A DNA stretch of 50,993 bases, from positions 1-50,993 of the forward strand of contig JAFROD010000034.1 in NCBI GenBank assembly GCA_017429835.1, in the 5' to 3' direction. The notes under the pieces were generated by a model that saw only the letters and a program-made list of their open reading frames with translations, was not told the DNA's origin and searched no databases. The DNA comes from Oscillospiraceae bacterium. Lineage in GTDB: Bacteria; Bacillota; Clostridia; Oscillospirales; Oscillospiraceae. The position numbers were made by a program, and so were the translations under genes. Positions 16,362 to 25,030 of the stretch are shown one piece after another (the stretch's first letter is position 1; each line of letters starts with the position of its first letter).

Positions 16362-17558
16362 CTAATCCGTGATCTCGCCGGCTTTTTTCAGCGAGAACTT
16401 GGTCACGGCGGGGCCGATCAGCTCATAGATCAGCGTGCCGCAGAGAATAACGGCGCGGATCTGCGGGGCGTAATGCGGGACGACTTCGCCCGCCGCCAGC
16501 GACAGACCGATGGCGACGCCCGCCTGTGGCAGCAGGCACGGCCCGAGGTACTTTTTCACGGTACGGTCGCACTTGCACAGCACTGCGCCGAAGCCTGCGC
16601 CGACGATCTTGCCGACCACGCGCAGAACGACGTAGATCACGCCGATGACGCCGACGGTCGGCAGAACGTCCAGCCGGAGGTCTGCGCCGGAGGCGACGAA
16701 GAAGAGCATAAAGATCGGCGGCGTGACGCTGTCGCAGATATCCATGAGCTGCCCGACGTCAGAGGAGAAGTTCGCGATCACCGCGCCCATCGACATGCAC
16801 AGCAGCAGATTGGAAAGCCCGAGCCATTTCGCAAGTCCGAGACCCGCGAAGATGAAGCCGCAGATCAGAGACAGACGGTTGCCCTGCTTTTTGAAGAAGC
16901 GCAGCGGGATCAGGAAAATGAAACCCAGCACCGCGCCGGCGACCAGCGCGCCGCCGATCTCCTTGAGCGGGACGAGCAAAGACGCGCCGAGCGACGCGCT
17001 GCTGTCGCTGACTGCCTGCGCGATCGCGACGGACAGGGAGAAGAGGATCAGCGCGGTTGCGTCGTCGATCGCGACGACGGAGAGCAGAGATTCCGTGACG
17101 GGGCCTTTTGCGCGGTACTGCTTGATGACCATGATCGTCGCGGCGGGAGCGGTCGCGGCGGCAATGGCGGCAAGCACGAGGGAGAAGGCGACCTTCTGCC
17201 CGGCAATCAGCAGCCCGGCGACCACAAACAGCACGGCGAACAGGGATTCCAGACAGGCGATCACGATCGGCGCTGCGCCCACGCGCTTGAAGTAGCTCAT
17301 TTTGAATTCGTTGCCGATAGAGAAGGCGATGAAGCCGAGGGCAACGTCGGAGATGATGGAGATCGACTCCAGAAAATCGTCGGACAACAGACTGAACGAA
17401 TCTGCGCCGAAGATCAGATGGGTCAGATTCGGCCCGATCAGCAGCCCCGCGACCAGATAGCCGGTGACGTTCGGCAGACGCAGGTGCTTTGCCATGCGCC
17501 CGCAGAACATGCCGGCAAAAATCATGATGGCGAGGTCAATCAGCGTGTTGAGTGTCAT
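16362..17558 (-). CDS. Cation:proton antiporter (CPA2, KefB/NapA-like)
   Basis: A 398-aa membrane protein with about 12 helices. LRLPNVTGYLVAGLLIGPNL and the charged VVAIDDATALILFSLSVAIA (the paired acidic D-D typical of electrogenic CPA transporters) mark the family. No C-terminal RCK/TrkA domain is attached, so regulation may be supplied by the PII-like protein whose gene overlaps it by four bases. Exchanges Na+ or K+ for H+; the ion is not predictable here. Confidence 0.88.
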   Translation of the reverse strand: MTLNTLIDLAIMIFAGMFCGRMAKHLRLPNVTGYLVAGLLIGPNLTHLIFGADSFSLLSDDFLESISIISDVALGFIAFSIGNEFKMSYFKRVGAAPIVIACLESLFAVLFVVAGLLIAGQKVAFSLVLAAIAAATAPAATIMVIKQYRAKGPVTESLLSVVAIDDATALILFSLSVAIAQAVSDSSASLGASLLVPLKEIGGALVAGAVLGFIFLIPLRFFKKQGNRLSLICGFIFAGLGLAKWLGLSNLLLCMSMGAVIANFSSDVGQLMDICDSVTPPIFMLFFVASGADLRLDVLPTVGVIGVIYVVLRVVGKIVGAGFGAVLCKCDRTVKKYLGPCLLPQAGVAIGLSLAAGEVVPHYAPQIRAVILCGTLIYELIGPAVTKFSLKKAGEITD

Positions 17559-17896
17559 GCGTGCGTCTCCAATCCCTCCGCGTAATCGACGGGGAGCGTA
17601 AAGAGAATGCCGGTATCCGGCTTGTTCAGACCGCCCGTGACCTCGTTGACGATCCGTGAAACGGTCGCCACCTTCTCCTCCGGCAGCACCATGAGGATCG
17701 TTTTGTTCTCCTTGTGCGCCGGATTCATCAACAGACGCAGCGACGCCATAAAGCGCAGCTCGTCATGTCCCTCCAAGGACTGCGCCATGCCCTTGCTGTC
17801 GAGAATGGTCGCGCCGGGGATATGATGCTTGCCGAATTGCGTCAGGATTTTGTCCAGACATTCGACTTTATTCAGAATGATGATCAAGAATTTCAT
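17555..17896 (-). CDS. PII-like signalling protein linked to the antiporter
   Basis: A 113-aa protein beginning MKFLIIILNKVECLDKILTQ, with FGKHHIPGATILDSKGMAQS and a C-terminal PDTGILFTLPVDYAEGL. The alternation and the G-A-T-I-L-D-S turn match the PII/GlnB ferredoxin-like fold, but the classical uridylylated T-loop Tyr motif is missing. It starts at 17896 after AGGAGG; its stop overlaps the antiporter start (ATGA), so the two are translated together. PII-like proteins with membrane transporters often sense nucleotides; that role here is inference. Confidence 0.75.
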   Translation of the reverse strand: MKFLIIILNKVECLDKILTQFGKHHIPGATILDSKGMAQSLEGHDELRFMASLRLLMNPAHKENKTILMVLPEEKVATVSRIVNEVTGGLNKPDTGILFTLPVDYAEGLETHA

Positions 17897-17926
17897 CGTT
17901 TGCACCTCCTGTGTTTTTGCGGTGCT

Positions 17927-17955
17927 ATCGTACCACCAATCGGCGGGAATTTCAA
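17927..17955 (-). promoter_or_regulatory. Promoter of the PII-like/antiporter operon
   Basis: TTGAAA (17955-17950), 17 bases, TACGAT (17932-17927). Confidence 0.55.
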
Positions 17956-17967
17956 CCGCAAAAACGG

Positions 17968-19023
17968 TCAATTCTCTCCGAATACCTGCCGGATCGTCTT
18001 TTTTGTCAGCAGATCGACCGCGGAGAAATCCACGAACGGCTTGCACAGCGCTTCTATGCGGTCGTGGTGCTGCTTTGCCGCGCGGAGATGGGCGACCGCC
18101 TGATAGAGCAGCGCAGAAACGGTCTTGACGCAGAATTCCATCGACGCGCGCGTCTTCGGCGGCAGGGTGGAGTTCAGGTCGATCCGGCAGAAGCACGGCG
18201 CGTTGTAGGAAAGCTGCGTGCTTTCGCTGACGACGGCGGTATCTGCCGAGGGGATCAGCAGGTGGGTCGGCTGACCGTCCGGCAGCAGGGGAGAATAGCA
18301 GGCGATACAGGTATGCCCGAGAGACTGCGCTCGCGCCTGCAGCGTTTCCAGCAGCAGCGGCGCAAGCCCGTACTCGTCGCGCAGAACGTAGACGCGTCTG
18401 CATAGACTTGCGGGCGTGTTCTGACAGAAGTACAGCCCTTTCGGCGTGACCGCGCTCAAAAACCGTTTGGCAAATCCTTCCTGCGGATCGCCGACCGGCT
18501 TGCAGGAGGAGAGCAGGATACACTCCGCGATCGCCGCCATTTCCTCGCGGTATGCGGGCGTATCAACGTGCAGACGGATACTGCCGCGCAACGCGTCCGC
18601 AGCGGCGAGACACGCCGTGACGTGCGGATACTGCGCGGCGTTTTTGCGCTGCACGGACAGGATTTCTTCTTCCTTCTCCTGCATGGCGGCACTGTCGTAG
18701 AATTCCCCAAAATTCAGAAAGTTCATGCTCCCGCCGCAGAGCCGCGGCTCCAATACGTGCGGCGCGGTGCCGTCCACCCATGCGGCGGAAAGCTGCGGCA
18801 GAATGACGCCGTCCAAAGAGTCGGGGTCGGAAGAGCATAGAATGTACGAAACGTCCAGTCCGCGCTCCTGCGCGGCGCGTCCGATCGCGCGCATGAAGGT
18901 CGATTTTCCGCAGCCGGAGCCGCCCTTGATGACTGTCAGACGGCGTACCTCCCGAAACAGCGAATCGTAGTGAGAAACAAAGCCCTGCGGCGTGCTTGCG
19001 CCGAGGAAAAATACAGATTCCAT
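17968..19023 (-). CDS. P-loop ATPase of PRK06851-like type, unknown role
   Basis: A 351-aa protein with Walker A at KGGSGCGKSTFMRAIGRAAQ (about residues 33-52) after the lead MESVFFLGASTPQGFVSHYD. The pattern G.T..GF.S.Y......R....KGG.G.GKST fits a Firmicutes family of uncharacterised cytoplasmic ATPases. IKGG and ILCSSDPDSLDGVI suggest a kinase-like N-domain. The C-half has several cysteines and a helical region AVAHLRAAKQHHDRIEAL. It is divergent from feoA, with about 100 bases between. Known relatives are sometimes two such domains long; this one is single. Function not assigned. Confidence 0.65.
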   Translation of the reverse strand: MESVFFLGASTPQGFVSHYDSLFREVRRLTVIKGGSGCGKSTFMRAIGRAAQERGLDVSYILCSSDPDSLDGVILPQLSAAWVDGTAPHVLEPRLCGGSMNFLNFGEFYDSAAMQEKEEEILSVQRKNAAQYPHVTACLAAADALRGSIRLHVDTPAYREEMAAIAECILLSSCKPVGDPQEGFAKRFLSAVTPKGLYFCQNTPASLCRRVYVLRDEYGLAPLLLETLQARAQSLGHTCIACYSPLLPDGQPTHLLIPSADTAVVSESTQLSYNAPCFCRIDLNSTLPPKTRASMEFCVKTVSALLYQAVAHLRAAKQHHDRIEALCKPFVDFSAVDLLTKKTIRQVFGEN

Positions 19024-19122
19024 AAACAGCCTCCTTCCCTATGGTCTATGCGCGCGGGCGGAAAAACGTGCACCACGGCGCGCCGACCGGTATAGAATGG
19101 GAAAGACAAAGGGGGCTTTGCG

Positions 19123-19362
19123 ATGGAAACGACGATGGATTTGCTGCGCGAGGGAGATTGCGCCCGGATTCTCTCCCTGCGCCTGCGCGGGGCAATGCGA
19201 CGCAGACTGCTGGATTTCGGTATGATCGAAGGAACGTGCGTCCGCTGTCTGCGCATCAGCCCCTCCGGGGATCCGGTGATCTACCGCGTGCGCGGAACCA
19301 TGCTTGCCCTGCGCAGGCAGGACAGCAGCCGGATCGCGGTGGAGGTGGAGCCATGCCGCTGA
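19123..19362 (+). CDS. feoA: Ferrous iron transport protein A
   Basis: A 79-aa SH3-like protein (GDCARILSLRLRGAMRRRLL, LDFGMIEGTCVRCLRISPSG, then PVIYRVRGTMLALRR), the usual FeoA size and pattern. It binds or stimulates FeoB. Starts at 19123 after AAAGGGGG. Its end overlaps feoB by 10 bases. A TATAGAAT at 19091-19098 may be the -10 box, without a clear -35. Confidence 0.93.
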   Translation: METTMDLLREGDCARILSLRLRGAMRRRLLDFGMIEGTCVRCLRISPSGDPVIYRVRGTMLALRRQDSSRIAVEVEPCR

Positions 19363-21197
19363 TCGCGCTTGCGGGCAATCCGAACGTCGGGAAAAGCACC
19401 CTCTTTAACGCGCTGACGGGAATGAACCAGCACACGGGGAACTGGCCGGGCAAGACCGTGGAGCTGGCGCAGGGGCACTGCCGCTACAAGGGCGCGGAAT
19501 ATCAGATCGTCGATCTGCCGGGGGCGTATTCGCTCGTCAGCCGTTCGCCGGAGGAAACGGTCGCGGAAGAGTTCCTGATCGACGGCACGGCGGACTGCAC
19601 GATTGCGGTCTGCGACGCGACATGCCTGGAGCGGAGCCTGATCCTTGCTCTGCAGGTCATGGAGTTGACGGAGCGCGTGGTCGTTTGCGTCAATCTGATG
19701 GACGAAGCGGAACGCGCCGGCATTCGCGTGGACGGCGCGGCGCTGGAGCGGCAGCTCGGCGTGCCGGTGGTCGCCGCGTGCGCGCTGCAGGAGAACGGCA
19801 CGGACGCGCTCATGGAGCGTGTGCGTGAAGTCTGCGACGGTTTTCTGCCGCTGCAGCCGCATCGCTGCGGCTGCGGCATACGCGGAAAAAACGACGAAGC
19901 TTCGGACGCGATCGCCGCGCGGTTCGTTTTACGCGCGCAAGAGCTTGCGGCGCAGTGCGTCCGACGGGAGGAAAGCGGGCAGACCCCGCTGACGGAACGG
20001 CTCGACCGCGTTTTACTTCACCGTTTCAGCGGCTATGGGGTCATGCTCCTGCTCCTGCTCGGCGTGTTCTGGCTGACGATCGAGGGCGCGAACTACCCGT
20101 CCATAGGTTTGCAGTGGTGTTTTGATCGTCTGGGCGACCTTCTGCGCAGCGGGGCGGTGTCACTCGGACTGCCCGTGCCGCTTACCGGCGCGCTTTTGGA
20201 CGGGGTATACGCGACGGCGGCGCGGGTCGTCGCGGTCATGCTCCCGCCGATGGCGATCTTCTTTCCGCTGTTTACGCTGCTGGAAGACTTCGGCTATTTG
20301 CCGCGCGTCGCTTTTTTGATGGATCACCGGTTCCGCAGAGCGGGCGCGTGCGGCAAGCAGTCGCTGACCCTGTGCATGGGTCTCGGCTGCAACGCGGCGG
20401 GCGTGACGGGCTGCCGCATCATCGACTCGCGTCGTGAGCGACTGATCGCGGTGCTGACCAACGCTTTCGTGCCGTGCAACGGCAGATTTCCCGCGCTGAT
20501 CTTTCTGATTTCGCTGAGCTTTTCGCACGGCTCCGCCCTGCTCGGCGCGGGAGTGCTGACGCTGTGCCTGCTGCTGTCGGTCGGAATGACGCTCGCGGCG
20601 TCGAAACTCCTCAGCCGCACGGCGCTGCGCGGCGAGCCGTCCTCCTTCGTGCTCGAAATGCCGCCCTACCGCAGACCGCGGATCGGGCAGGTGCTGGTGC
20701 GCTCGGTGCGCGACCGGACGCTCTTCGTCCTCGGCAGGGCGGTCGCCGTCGCCGCGCCGGCAGGACTCGTGATCTGGCTGCTTGCCAACCTCGCGCCGCG
20801 CGGCACGCCGCTTTTGCAGAGCGCAGCCGCGTTTCTGGACGCGCCGGGCAGCGTCCTCGGCATGAACGGCGCGATCCTGCTGGCGTTTATTTTGGGCAGC
20901 CCTGCGAACGAACTGGTACTGCCTGTTTTGATGATGATCCTGACCTCCGGCAGCCTGTTCGCCGCAGAGAGCACCGCCGCCATGTCGCGCATTCTCCTGA
21001 CTGCGGGATGGACGTGGCGGGAATCGCTCTGTACGATCGTGTTTTTCCTCTTTCATTGGCCCTGTACGACGACGCTTTTGACCGCTTACCGCGAGACGAA
21101 GAGCAAAAAATGGACGCTGCTCGCTGCCGTCCTGCCGACGGCGTTCGGCTGCGTCCTGTGCGCGGCGGTGAATCTGATTTTACACCTATTTCCATAG
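19353..21197 (+). CDS. feoB: Ferrous iron transporter B
   Basis: A 614-aa GTP-gated Fe(II) importer. The N-terminal G domain has GNPNVGKST (8-16), DLPGAYSL (54-61) and NLMD. The membrane part has the Gate signatures (LLEDFGYLPRVAFLMDHRFR, MGLGCNAAGVTGCRIIDSRR, VPCNGRFPALIF and a second gate MMILTSGSLF). It is shorter than the E. coli protein (773 aa), in keeping with compact clostridial forms. The ATG at 19353 follows GGAGGTGGAG; an open frame extending upstream to 19041 overlaps feoA and is not used. No feoC is visible. Confidence 0.95.
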   Translation: MPLIALAGNPNVGKSTLFNALTGMNQHTGNWPGKTVELAQGHCRYKGAEYQIVDLPGAYSLVSRSPEETVAEEFLIDGTADCTIAVCDATCLERSLILALQVMELTERVVVCVNLMDEAERAGIRVDGAALERQLGVPVVAACALQENGTDALMERVREVCDGFLPLQPHRCGCGIRGKNDEASDAIAARFVLRAQELAAQCVRREESGQTPLTERLDRVLLHRFSGYGVMLLLLLGVFWLTIEGANYPSIGLQWCFDRLGDLLRSGAVSLGLPVPLTGALLDGVYATAARVVAVMLPPMAIFFPLFTLLEDFGYLPRVAFLMDHRFRRAGACGKQSLTLCMGLGCNAAGVTGCRIIDSRRERLIAVLTNAFVPCNGRFPALIFLISLSFSHGSALLGAGVLTLCLLLSVGMTLAASKLLSRTALRGEPSSFVLEMPPYRRPRIGQVLVRSVRDRTLFVLGRAVAVAAPAGLVIWLLANLAPRGTPLLQSAAAFLDAPGSVLGMNGAILLAFILGSPANELVLPVLMMILTSGSLFAAESTAAMSRILLTAGWTWRESLCTIVFFLFHWPCTTTLLTAYRETKSKKWTLLAAVLPTAFGCVLCAAVNLILHLFP

Positions 21198-21203
21198 GAA
21201 ATG

Positions 21204-21232
21204 TTGCATATTTCCGCGCCGTGCGGTATAAT
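21204..21232 (+). promoter_or_regulatory. Promoter of the ACT-PFL pair
   Basis: TTGCAT (21204-21209), 17 bases, TATAAT (21227-21232), about 32 bases before the start codon. Confidence 0.75.
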
Positions 21233-21263
21233 ACTTCCAAATTCCAGACAAAAGAGGGAAACT

Positions 21264-21533
21264 ATGAAAGCGATCATTACCGTCAACGCCGCCGATACGG
21301 TGGGCATTATCGCCTTTATCAGCGCGTATCTCGCTCAGCACAACGTCAACATCCTCGACATCAGCCAGACGATCATGCAAAACTATTTTGTCATGATCAT
21401 GCTGATCGACTTCGAAAAGGCGGATCTTCCCTTCGATCAGCTCCAGAAAGGGCTCAAGGAAGAGGGCGAGCGCCGGAACGTGGTCATTCGCGTCCAGCGC
21501 GAGGACATCTTCAACGCCATGCATCGGATCTGA
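21264..21533 (+). CDS. ACT-domain protein (UPF0237 family)
   Basis: An 89-aa single ACT domain: MKAIITVNAADTVGIIAFIS, YLAQHNVNILDISQTIMQNY, FVMIMLIDFEKADLPFDQL. ACT domains bind amino acids as regulators. Proteins of this family are almost always encoded next to the PFL-family protein that follows here 12 bases later, and the two are presumed partners. Start set by AGAGGG. Confidence 0.92.
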   Translation: MKAIITVNAADTVGIIAFISAYLAQHNVNILDISQTIMQNYFVMIMLIDFEKADLPFDQLQKGLKEEGERRNVVIRVQREDIFNAMHRI

Positions 21534-21545
21534 GGCGGTGAGAGT

Positions 21546-22910
21546 ATGAATCTGATCAACAAAGACGACATTTTACAGGTCATTGAGATGATCGAGTCGC
21601 AGCACCTCGACATCCGCACGATCACGATGGGCATTTCGCTGCTCGACTGCATCGATCCGGACGTCGACCGCTGCTGCGGGAAGGTCTATACGAAGATCAC
21701 CGCGCTTGCGAAAGACCTTGTGAAGACCGGCGAGGACATTGAGCACGAATACGGCATTCCCGTGGTCAACAAGCGCATTTCCGTGACCCCGATCTCCCTG
21801 ATCGGCGGCAGCTTCGACGAGGAGGGCTACCTGAAGCTCGCGCTGACCTTGGACCGCGCGGCGAAGGCGGTCGGCGTGAACTTCATCGGCGGCTACACCG
21901 CGCTGGTGCAGAAGGGTATGACGAAGGGCGACCGCGCCTTCCTCGCGAGCATTCCCCGCGCGCTTGCGCAGACCGAGCGCGTCTGCTGCAGCGTCAACGT
22001 CGGCTCGACCAAGGCGGGCATCGACATGTCCGCCGTCAAGCTCATGGGAGAAGCGGTCAAGGAGACTGCCGCGCTCACCGCACAGGACAGCGGCATCGGC
22101 TGCGCCAAGCTCGTCGTGTTCGCCAACGCGGTGGAGGACAACCCCTTCATGGCGGGCGCGTTCCACGGCGTCGGGGAGGCGGAGTGCGTCATCAACGTCG
22201 GCGTTTCCGGACCGGGCGTGGTCGCGAACGCTCTGAAAACCTGCAAGGGCAAGCCTTTCGACGAGGTCGCCGAGACGATCAAGAAGACCGCGTTCCGCAT
22301 TACCCGCATCGGTCAGCTCGTTGCAAAGGAGGCGTCGAGACGGCTCGGCGCGTCGTTCGGTATCGTCGATCTGTCCCTTGCGCCCACGCCCGCCCGCGGC
22401 GACAGCGTCGCGGAGATCCTGGAGCTGATGGGTCTGGAACGGTGCGGTACGCACGGCACGACGGCGGCGCTCGCGCTGCTGAACGACGCGGTCAAAAAGG
22501 GCGGCGTGATGGCGTCGTCCCACGTCGGCGGCCTGTCCGGCGCGTTCATCCCCGTCTCCGAGGACGCGGGCATGATCGCCTCGGCGGAAAGCGGCTGCCT
22601 GCAGCTCGACAAGCTCGAGGCGATGACCTGCGTTTGCTCCGTGGGGCTGGACATGATCGCCGTTCCGGGCGACACGCCCGCCTCCGCGATCTCCGCGATC
22701 ATCGCGGACGAGTGCGCGATCGGCATGATCAACAACAAGACCACGGCGGTGCGCATCATCCCCGTGCCCGGCGCGAAGGTCGGCGACCGCGCGGAATTCG
22801 GCGGTCTGCTCGGCAGCGCGCCCGTGATGGCGGTGCATCCCGAGAGCGCGGAAGAATTCATCTCCCGCGGCGGCCGCATCCCCGCCCCCATCCACAGCCT
22901 GCGAAACTAA
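21546..22910 (+). CDS. PFL family protein (UPF0210, DUF711)
   Basis: A 454-aa protein of a conserved family with a pyruvate formate-lyase-like barrel. Signatures: [71 protein letters not shown] segment and [19 protein letters not shown] end (here [20 protein letters not shown]). The enzymatic role is unknown; it pairs with the ACT protein upstream, suggesting amino-acid-responsive activity. Full length. Confidence 0.93.
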   Translation: MNLINKDDILQVIEMIESQHLDIRTITMGISLLDCIDPDVDRCCGKVYTKITALAKDLVKTGEDIEHEYGIPVVNKRISVTPISLIGGSFDEEGYLKLALTLDRAAKAVGVNFIGGYTALVQKGMTKGDRAFLASIPRALAQTERVCCSVNVGSTKAGIDMSAVKLMGEAVKETAALTAQDSGIGCAKLVVFANAVEDNPFMAGAFHGVGEAECVINVGVSGPGVVANALKTCKGKPFDEVAETIKKTAFRITRIGQLVAKEASRRLGASFGIVDLSLAPTPARGDSVAEILELMGLERCGTHGTTAALALLNDAVKKGGVMASSHVGGLSGAFIPVSEDAGMIASAESGCLQLDKLEAMTCVCSVGLDMIAVPGDTPASAISAIIADECAIGMINNKTTAVRIIPVPGAKVGDRAEFGGLLGSAPVMAVHPESAEEFISRGGRIPAPIHSLRN

Positions 22911-22916
22911 AATATG

Positions 22917-22962
22917 AAAAAGAGGAACGGCAATGCAGCCTGCATGTGCCGTTCCTCTTTAT
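22917..22962. terminator. Bidirectional terminator
   Basis: AAAGAGGAACGGCA (22919-22932) pairs with TGCCGTTCCTCTTT (22947-22960), with an inner ATGCA/TGCAT. It separates the PFL gene and the convergent ligase gene. Confidence 0.88.
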
Positions 22963-22977
22963 ATGTTAGAGGATTAT

Positions 22978-24711
22978 CTATTCCTCTCTCGTTTCTTCTG
23001 CCTGCTGTTCCAGCGCGCGGTAGTCGATTTTGCCGCGTTCTGTGCGCGGTAAGGCATCGACGAATTCAATGACGTCAGGGATTTGATAATCCGGCAGCTT
23101 GCCGACGCAAAACGCGCGGATTTCTTTTTTTAAGCTTTCAGCTGGTGCAAAACCTGTGTTTAGTTCAATCACTGCTTTCGGATAATGAATCCGCCTTTCA
23201 TCCGGTACGCCGATCACGCAGCTGGTCTGAATGGCAGGATGGGAGTTCAGTACCTTTTCAATCCGATCGGGGAACATTTTCGTAACATTTCCATCGCTGC
23301 CCTTTGTCATAATGATCCGCTTGATCCGTCCCGTGACAAACAGCACGCCGTTTTCGTCCATATAGCCGAGATCACCGGTGTGGAGCCAGCGTTGCCCGTC
23401 CGCATGGTTCTTTACAACAGCGTTTGTCTCATCCGGCTTGTTATAATAACCCATCATCAGCGTAGGGCCGGAAAAGCAAATCTCACCGATTTGACCGCAT
23501 TTCAATTCCTCCAGAGTTTCTGGCTCTACAATTTTGCAATTAACTTTTAGAAAAGGGATTCCGACACTTCCTGACTTATTACATTCTTTTACTGTTAAAG
23601 CAGCAGAACTGACCATTTCAGTAGAACCTAGTCCTTTCCCCAGCTTGTTTTCTGCACCTCTTGCTGTAATCAGCTTATTAATTGCCTGCTCTGTCTCCGG
23701 GGACATTGCCTCTCCGCCGTAATAAACATACCGGAAGCATGAATAGTCTACGTTTTTCACGTTTTCCGTATGCAAAAGCACCTCTAAATAGGCGGGGATA
23801 GAATTGATATGGTTAGGTCTATATTCTTTTACGTATTTCACGAATTGTTCCGGCACATAATTTGGGATCAAAATGACCTGATGGCCCAAGGATAACGGTT
23901 CAAACATTCCATTGACCAGACTATAGTTTATAAAGGGAGGCAATACTACAAGCATTCGTTCCTGCCGATTGCTTGGTAGAGTTTTTCCGACTTGCCAAAT
24001 CAGAGCATTTATATTGTAATCCGAACACATAACCCCTTTTGGCTCGCCGGTCGTACCGCCGGTGTGGGAAATCAGTGCGAGCGAGAACGGGTCTTTTTTC
24101 ACTTCGTGCAGGTCTACGTTTTTCCCTCTGGTGAGGAACGTATGCCATGTTTCAAACAGCGTGGAAGAGAAACGCGGCGGTCTGTTTTTGAACAGATACA
24201 GGTGTTTCAGCGCAGGCTTCAAGGAGGCTCCGACGCTGATCACGACAGCCTTTTCAACGGACGTTTCAGAAAGCGCATCTTTGATGATCTGATACGTTCC
24301 GTCGAACATAAACACGAATCTGCTGCTTACCTCGTTGAGATAATTGACCATTTCCTGCTTTCCGGCAAGCGGATGGATCATATTGGCGACCGCGCCGATT
24401 CTGTTCAGCGCGTAAACCAAATATAACGCCTCGGGTATGCTCGGCAGGGCAACCGTCACGATTTCCTTTTCCCGAACGCCCAGCGCAAGCAGCGCTTTGG
24501 CATACCGATCAATTTGGAAAAACAATTCCTTGTATTTGATTCTTCTTCCCAAATAAAGAATTGCAATGTCGTTCGGATAATCCTTGTTATTCTCCAACAA
24601 GTATTCATATAGCGTACATTCCGGCAAAGGCGCCTTGATTGCCTCTTCGGAGTAGTACTTCAGCCACGGCTTGTCGATGGACGGATAGCCCGTCAGTTTT
24701 CTCTCCTGCAT
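22978..24711 (-). CDS. AMP-dependent acyl/aryl-CoA synthetase-like ligase
   Basis: A 577-aa class I adenylate-forming enzyme that would activate a carboxylate as acyl-AMP and pass it to CoA or another thiol. Motifs: LISHTGGTTGEPKGVM (P-loop), YVYYGGEAMSPE, GLGSTEMVSSAAL, LHTGDLGYMDENGVLFVTGR and, near the end, LPRTERGKIDYRAL with the catalytic Lys. The normal hinge GR.K..I is present (GRIKRIIMTKGSDGNVTKMFP). Substrate cannot be read from sequence; it resembles fatty or aromatic acid ligases. It is visibly AT-richer than its neighbours, suggesting a separate origin. Start at 24711 after GGGAG, at the end of a long structured leader. Confidence 0.85.
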   Translation of the reverse strand: MQERKLTGYPSIDKPWLKYYSEEAIKAPLPECTLYEYLLENNKDYPNDIAILYLGRRIKYKELFFQIDRYAKALLALGVREKEIVTVALPSIPEALYLVYALNRIGAVANMIHPLAGKQEMVNYLNEVSSRFVFMFDGTYQIIKDALSETSVEKAVVISVGASLKPALKHLYLFKNRPPRFSSTLFETWHTFLTRGKNVDLHEVKKDPFSLALISHTGGTTGEPKGVMCSDYNINALIWQVGKTLPSNRQERMLVVLPPFINYSLVNGMFEPLSLGHQVILIPNYVPEQFVKYVKEYRPNHINSIPAYLEVLLHTENVKNVDYSCFRYVYYGGEAMSPETEQAINKLITARGAENKLGKGLGSTEMVSSAALTVKECNKSGSVGIPFLKVNCKIVEPETLEELKCGQIGEICFSGPTLMMGYYNKPDETNAVVKNHADGQRWLHTGDLGYMDENGVLFVTGRIKRIIMTKGSDGNVTKMFPDRIEKVLNSHPAIQTSCVIGVPDERRIHYPKAVIELNTGFAPAESLKKEIRAFCVGKLPDYQIPDVIEFVDALPRTERGKIDYRALEQQAEETREE

Positions 24712-24731
24712 TTTTTCTCGCTCCCGGTAAT

Positions 24732-24759
24732 AAAAAAGTGCGCAGCCGAAGCTACGCAC
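24732..24759 (-). terminator. Attenuator terminator in the ligase leader
   Basis: On the minus strand GTGCGTAGC (24759-24751), UUCG tetraloop, GCTGCGCAC (24746-24738), then TTTTTT. It is a strong intrinsic terminator between the promoter and the start codon, ending about 20 bases before the ATG. Confidence 0.85.
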
Positions 24760-24887
24760 CGAAAAATGCACAACTCCCGCTTGCGCCACACAAGTCTGCA
24801 ATCTACAAGAGAAATGCAAATAGAGAGAATGCATTTTTACCAAAGTAAAAACACTTCTCCTGCAAACTGCATATGAACTTGTGTGGC
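24732..24887 (-). promoter_or_regulatory. Structured 5' leader, candidate riboswitch or attenuator RNA
   Basis: From the predicted start near 24887, GCCACACAAGT (24887-24877) pairs perfectly with ACTTGTGTGGC (24795-24785), closing an 80-nt domain. Inside it GAGAA pairs with TTCTC, and TTTTTAC with GTAAAAA, around a TTTG loop (about 24858-24824). The intrinsic terminator at 24732-24759 follows. GCGCA at the base of the closing stem could also pair with TGCGT in the terminator. I find no T-box (AGGGTGG) or other riboswitch core that I recognise. Confidence 0.6.
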
Positions 24888-24893
24888 ATAAGT

Positions 24894-24922
24894 ATCCTAC
24901 CATATTACAGAAGAAAAATCAA
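24894..24922 (-). promoter_or_regulatory. Promoter of the ligase gene
   Basis: TTGATT (24922-24917), 17 bases, TAGGAT (24899-24894). It places the transcript start at the first base of the closing stem of the leader. Confidence 0.6.
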
Positions 24923-24988
24923 GACGCAAGGAGGCACAGTTTTTCCGTCGGTCATGGCGGCGCGCAACGAGAGTGCCGAGCTGCTGAG

Positions 24989-25030
24989 AAAAACGGAAGG
25001 TGACTGCACCGTCGTGCAGTCACCTTTTCC
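24989..25030 (-). terminator. Terminator at the end of the PBP1A-to-GNAT gene run
   Basis: AAGGTGACTGCAC (24997-25009) pairs with GTGCAGTCACCTT (25014-25026), and on the minus strand a TTTTT run follows. The GNAT stop codon lies within the stem. Confidence 0.88.

Noticed and set aside
17897..18523. An N-terminal extension of the PII-like gene
   Set aside because: It overlaps the ATPase gene in another frame and has no motif; the PII-like fold starts cleanly at MKFLIIILNK.
19041..19352. An N-terminal extension of feoB
   Set aside because: It would overlap feoA and precede the conserved FeoB G-domain start; GGAGGTGGAG marks the ATG at 19353.
24732..24887. T-box riboswitch for the ligase leader
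   Set aside because: No AGGGTGG T-box sequence or specifier-loop layout, and the gene is not an aminoacyl-tRNA or amino-acid gene.
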